The translations under genes and the position numbers were made by a program. 64,000 nt of DNA from assembly GCF_001682855.1 (NCBI RefSeq), contig NZ_MAQW01000033.1, positions 77,580-141,579 of the forward strand. Direction: 5' to 3'. The notes beneath the pieces were generated by a model. That model was not told the origin of the DNA and did not search any database. It worked only from the letters and a program-made list of their open reading frames with translations. This DNA comes from Bacillus sp. FJAT-27264. GTDB lineage: Bacteria; Bacillota; Bacilli; Paenibacillales; Paenibacillaceae. The first letter of the stretch is position 1. Each line of letters starts with the position of its first letter. This document shows positions 61,181 to 64,000 of the stretch, piece by piece.

Positions 61181-63219
61181 CTTTTCCAACACCCTTCCCC
61201 AATTTGCCAAACAATAACAGCGATAATCCCAATGATCAATCCGAGTCCAAGACCGAGCAGACCACGAACCAGCGAGATCAGAGCCGGTGAATGGATATGA
61301 GCAAAAGTATCGACCATCGAAAGCTGTGCAATGACAGCCACGATCATAATGAAGGCTGCATTCCGATATTTAAAGGCTAGGAATGCCCCAAGAATAAACA
61401 ACGGGTGCCCAAGCATGAACTCCTTATTCCGCGGACGTACACCTACAGTGTTCTCCAGGAATGTACGGAAGACCTTCTCAATTGGGGTTACACTGCCGCT
61501 GTTACCGGTACGGCTCAAGTAATACATGCCGACAATACCAATAACTCCAGCCGCTATTACCCAAAGTAGTGTGATCGGTGTACGCAGCAGCTTACCTGTT
61601 TTGTTAAAGGCAAACTCTCCGCGATATAGGAGCACATACAACGCCACCAGTCCAATCGGTGCAGTATGAAGCAAGCTAACCCCGCGGAACTGATTCAAAA
61701 CCAGGCTGTAGGTAATGTTGTTAAGCAGTGCAATCATGAAAGGCACCGCACTCAGGGAAATCAATGCTGTCTTCACATACAAGACCAGGCTGTGCGTCAG
61801 GCGCCGCTGAGGACTCATTACAGCATAGGTGCTGCTATTCTTGCTTAATTTGGTTCCAGCTTCGCTGCTGCGGACTGGAGGGCCCATTTGATTGATTTTA
61901 CGGATGGCAAGTACAGTCGCCACGGTTGGTGCACTGATAGCCGCAGCAAGTGCCAGGGCCTGCTCAAACAGCTCAGGACGCAAGAGTCTCAATCCCGCAC
62001 CTGCAACCAGCCCCAGTACCCAGACAGGGAGCGTAAGCCATGGAACAAAGTACGAGACCATCAAAGCGACCAACGCCAGAGCGCCAAGCACAGCCACCAG
62101 CTTGAAGTAACGCTGATAAGGCGAGTGCTGAACATCAAATGCTGTAGCCTGTCCCAACGTAAAACCATTATCCTTGATTTTATCGACTGCGCCTCCAGGC
62201 TCGCTGAGGCTCTTAATCAAATTATCCAACGTATCCGAAATCTGTGCCTTGGACGTGTCTCTTGTGGAGATCGTATTCAGGTACAGCATGCGGATATTGC
62301 GATCCTTGGTGGCCAAGGCGAACCGATCAGCAATAACATCGGGCTTCAAGGATGAATCCGCCTCACTGAGTGAATACAGGCGCGTCACATTATAATCGAG
62401 CATATAAGCAAGCTTATTGAAGCCCTTCTGCTGTTTCTTTATATTCTCGATGGCTGCAATTCCGATCCCATGTTTCTTAAGAAGGTCGGCGAAGGCTGTG
62501 AGACTATGCAGTTCCTCATCATCTTTAAAGCCTTTAACAGACTCCCCTTCGAAAAGAATCCGTTTCACGCCAAGCTCTGCATACTGATCCACTAGCTTTT
62601 TAACGGAAGCTTCATTGTATGGTAAGGAATCTACAAGCCGGGGCACAATGTTGAATCCCTTAGCACGCAGCATTTCGAGCGTAATCGGGTCCGGTTGAAT
62701 AGGCTTCATGGTAGCATTCTCAATCGGAGTCTCGATAATGAGCCCTTCCTGGCCACGGAAGCTCCAGTTTCTTGTAGCAATCCCCAGTTCTGTGAACTTA
62801 TCACGTAGCAGAGGTGCCAGAGCGTCGTGATTCTTTGCGCTTGTAAAAAGAATATACGTATAGTTTTGATTTTCAGGGATAATCGTATCCGTCAGGTTGG
62901 CGATATCCGCCGCTCCCCACATCATCAAGCGGCGGGCCCGGCGAAAATCATCCAGCGTGCTTTCATAGATAGCCATGCTTTGCACGCCCGCTTCCTTCAG
63001 GCGATCCAGTTGTTCCGAAATATAATCCTGCGGATTTGACCGGTAGCTGGAGACTGCCACCAGATCCCGGTAATCAAATACCAATTCTACTGTCTTCGAT
63101 GATTTCTCCGTTACTAGGCGATCGTAGACGACAGGCAGGGCAGCTATAAGGCCGACCACAACTATTATCCACAGCCACTTTCTCGAAGAAATGTTCCATC
63201 GCTGCCATTTCTGCTGCAC
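61156..63219 (-). CDS. DUF5693-type polytopic membrane protein of the wall-polymer module
   Basis: About 687 residues. One N-terminal membrane segment (KWLWIIVVVGLIAALPVV), a large predicted extracytoplasmic TIM-barrel-like domain (about 45-380: LKEAGVQSMAIYESTLDDFR, ARNWSFRGQEG, GVKRILFEGESVKG), then about eight membrane segments to the C-terminus. Family function is not established. Its translational overlap with csaB suggests a role in polymer pyruvylation, translocation or ligation. GTG at 63219 with AGAGGAGG eight bases upstream; a TTG at 63222 is possible. Confidence 0.85.
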   Translation of the reverse strand: MQQKWQRWNISSRKWLWIIVVVGLIAALPVVYDRLVTEKSSKTVELVFDYRDLVAVSSYRSNPQDYISEQLDRLKEAGVQSMAIYESTLDDFRRARRLMMWGAADIANLTDTIIPENQNYTYILFTSAKNHDALAPLLRDKFTELGIATRNWSFRGQEGLIIETPIENATMKPIQPDPITLEMLRAKGFNIVPRLVDSLPYNEASVKKLVDQYAELGVKRILFEGESVKGFKDDEELHSLTAFADLLKKHGIGIAAIENIKKQQKGFNKLAYMLDYNVTRLYSLSEADSSLKPDVIADRFALATKDRNIRMLYLNTISTRDTSKAQISDTLDNLIKSLSEPGGAVDKIKDNGFTLGQATAFDVQHSPYQRYFKLVAVLGALALVALMVSYFVPWLTLPVWVLGLVAGAGLRLLRPELFEQALALAAAISAPTVATVLAIRKINQMGPPVRSSEAGTKLSKNSSTYAVMSPQRRLTHSLVLYVKTALISLSAVPFMIALLNNITYSLVLNQFRGVSLLHTAPIGLVALYVLLYRGEFAFNKTGKLLRTPITLLWVIAAGVIGIVGMYYLSRTGNSGSVTPIEKVFRTFLENTVGVRPRNKEFMLGHPLFILGAFLAFKYRNAAFIMIVAVIAQLSMVDTFAHIHSPALISLVRGLLGLGLGLIIGIIAVIVWQIGEGCWKRWSPLLKR

Positions 63220-63263
63220 CAAAAGTACCTCCTCTTTCACTTGAAAGACCTCTCTTCACAAAT

Positions 63264-63284
63264 CAAAAGCCCGGCGTACCGGGC
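63264..63284 (-). terminator. Short terminator-like hairpin after the phosphohexomutase gene
   Basis: GCCCGG / CCGGGC arms (63269-63274 and 63279-63284), 4-nt loop, followed by TTTTGATTTG on the minus strand. Confidence 0.65.
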
Positions 63285-63400
63285 AAAGCTTCATGGAGGC
63301 TTAAGCATAACAATACCTGTTATCCGGCCCAAGCCCCCGCTTCACCACATTATACCCGGGCTTTGATCACCAGGAGAAATCCAATTTCTTGTTTTATTTC

Positions 63401-64000
63401 CTATTTGCCGTCGACACGAGCCATAACCTGTTCGGACAGAGCGACTATCTTGTCCTTAGCATTCTGTAGTGACTGTCCACGTACTGCAAAATAAACCTTG
63501 ATTTTGGGCTCTGTGCCGGAAGGACGCAGGCAGAACCATGAACCATCAGCCAGCATATATTTAAGAACGTTTTCCTTCGGCAGTCCATTCAGACCGAGAG
63601 AGAAATCGAGAATTTCACTGACAGCCGAGCCAGCAATTTCTTGCGGCGGGTTACTGCGCCAGTCACTCATAATTCCCTGGATTTGTGCTACACCGTCTTT
63701 CCCTTTCAACGTGCGTGATTCCAGGCTTTCCAGGAAGTAGCCAAACTGCTCGTACAGCTCTTGAAGGACATCGTACAATGTTTTGCCTTGTGCTTTATAG
63801 TAAGCTCCAGCTTCAGCGATCAGCATAGCCGCCAGAACCGCGTCTTTGTCGCGCGCATAGTTGCCGGCCAGGTATCCATAGCTTTCTTCATAGCCGAACA
63901 GATAGGTGTACTCGCCGGAGGCTTCAAACTGGGTCATTTTTTCCCCAATATATTTGAACCCTGTCAATGTATTGAAAATCGTCGCGCCATAGTGGGCGGC
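63401..64000 (-). CDS. Phosphoglucomutase/phosphomannomutase, C-terminal part (5' end cut off by window)
   Basis: 200 codons, entering the window already in frame (AAHYGATIFNTLTGFKY). Visible are LFGYEESYGYLAGNYARDKD (sugar-binding EESxG block) and, near the C-terminus, the phosphate-binding LRPSGTEPKIKVYF. The catalytic serine lies outside the window. Interconverts hexose-1- and -6-phosphates, supplying glucose-1-phosphate for nucleotide-sugar synthesis. Typical length is ~570, so about two thirds is missing. Confidence 0.93.
   Translation of the reverse strand, partial: AAHYGATIFNTLTGFKYIGEKMTQFEASGEYTYLFGYEESYGYLAGNYARDKDAVLAAMLIAEAGAYYKAQGKTLYDVLQELYEQFGYFLESLESRTLKGKDGVAQIQGIMSDWRSNPPQEIAGSAVSEILDFSLGLNGLPKENVLKYMLADGSWFCLRPSGTEPKIKVYFAVRGQSLQNAKDKIVALSEQVMARVDGK

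Noticed and set aside
1..64000. CRISPR arrays, tRNA/rRNA genes, transposases, phage genes
   Set aside because: None could be supported on either strand; repeated segments are protein-domain repeats or terminators.

Overview
The window is one contiguous stretch of a Gram-positive, spore-forming, flagellated Firmicute chromosome, almost certainly Paenibacillus or a close relative. The evidence is the gene order secA-hpf ... fliT-fliS-fliD-flaG-hag ... csrA-fliW-flgL-flgK-flgN-flgM-yvyF-comFC-comFA ... degU-degS, which parallels the Bacillus subtilis locus. Several SLH-domain surface proteins, a csaB/tagA/tagO secondary-cell-wall-polymer module, copper-amine-oxidase-like repeats and an alpha/beta-type SASP also fit. 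No rRNA, tRNA, CRISPR array, insertion sequence or phage gene was seen. Nearly everything is on the minus strand; only three convincing genes (5058, 21114, 22618) are on the plus strand.

Layout: 1-4800 holds truncated secA, hpf, an SLH surface protein and a cold-shock gene. 5058-25020 is an AT-rich island of sugar genes: an 11-gene minus-strand operon (20920 down to 6160), a divergent two-gene operon (a CDP-glycerol glycerophosphotransferase-like protein and tagD), a lone TylF-like methyltransferase, and a 651-aa glycosyltransferase placed directly behind fliT. 25041-34133 is the late flagellar cluster. 34253-40152 holds competence genes (comFC, comFA), a small membrane glycosyltransferase-like protein and degU-degS. 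40196-57819 is a cell-surface region: a phosphodiester glycosidase-like protein, three large SLH/S-layer proteins, metK, a SASP gene and small unknowns. 57975-63219 is the polymer-anchoring module (tagO, tagA, csaB, a DUF5693-type membrane protein), followed by a truncated phosphohexomutase gene.

How the genes work together: the island contains many soluble glycosyltransferases (several with TPR tails), FkbM and TylF methyltransferases, nucleotide-sugar enzymes and a glycerol-phosphate branch, but no flippase, polymerase or ABC exporter. It joins the fliD-fliS-fliT operon physically. The simplest reading is a flagellin (or flagellar cap) glycosylation island that builds a methylated, possibly glycerol-phosphate-decorated glycan in the cytoplasm. 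Three sigma-D-type promoters (TAAA-like, 16-nt spacer, CCGATA-type -10) precede hag, flgM and flaG. The hag leader has a CsrA-type GGA hairpin plus a GGA in the Shine-Dalgarno, matching the linked fliW and csrA. At the other end, TagO, TagA and CsaB are expected to make the pyruvylated polymer that holds the SLH proteins encoded next to them.

Limits: all calls come from reading sequence and family knowledge. No database search was run, and the substrate specificity of the sugar genes is inference.
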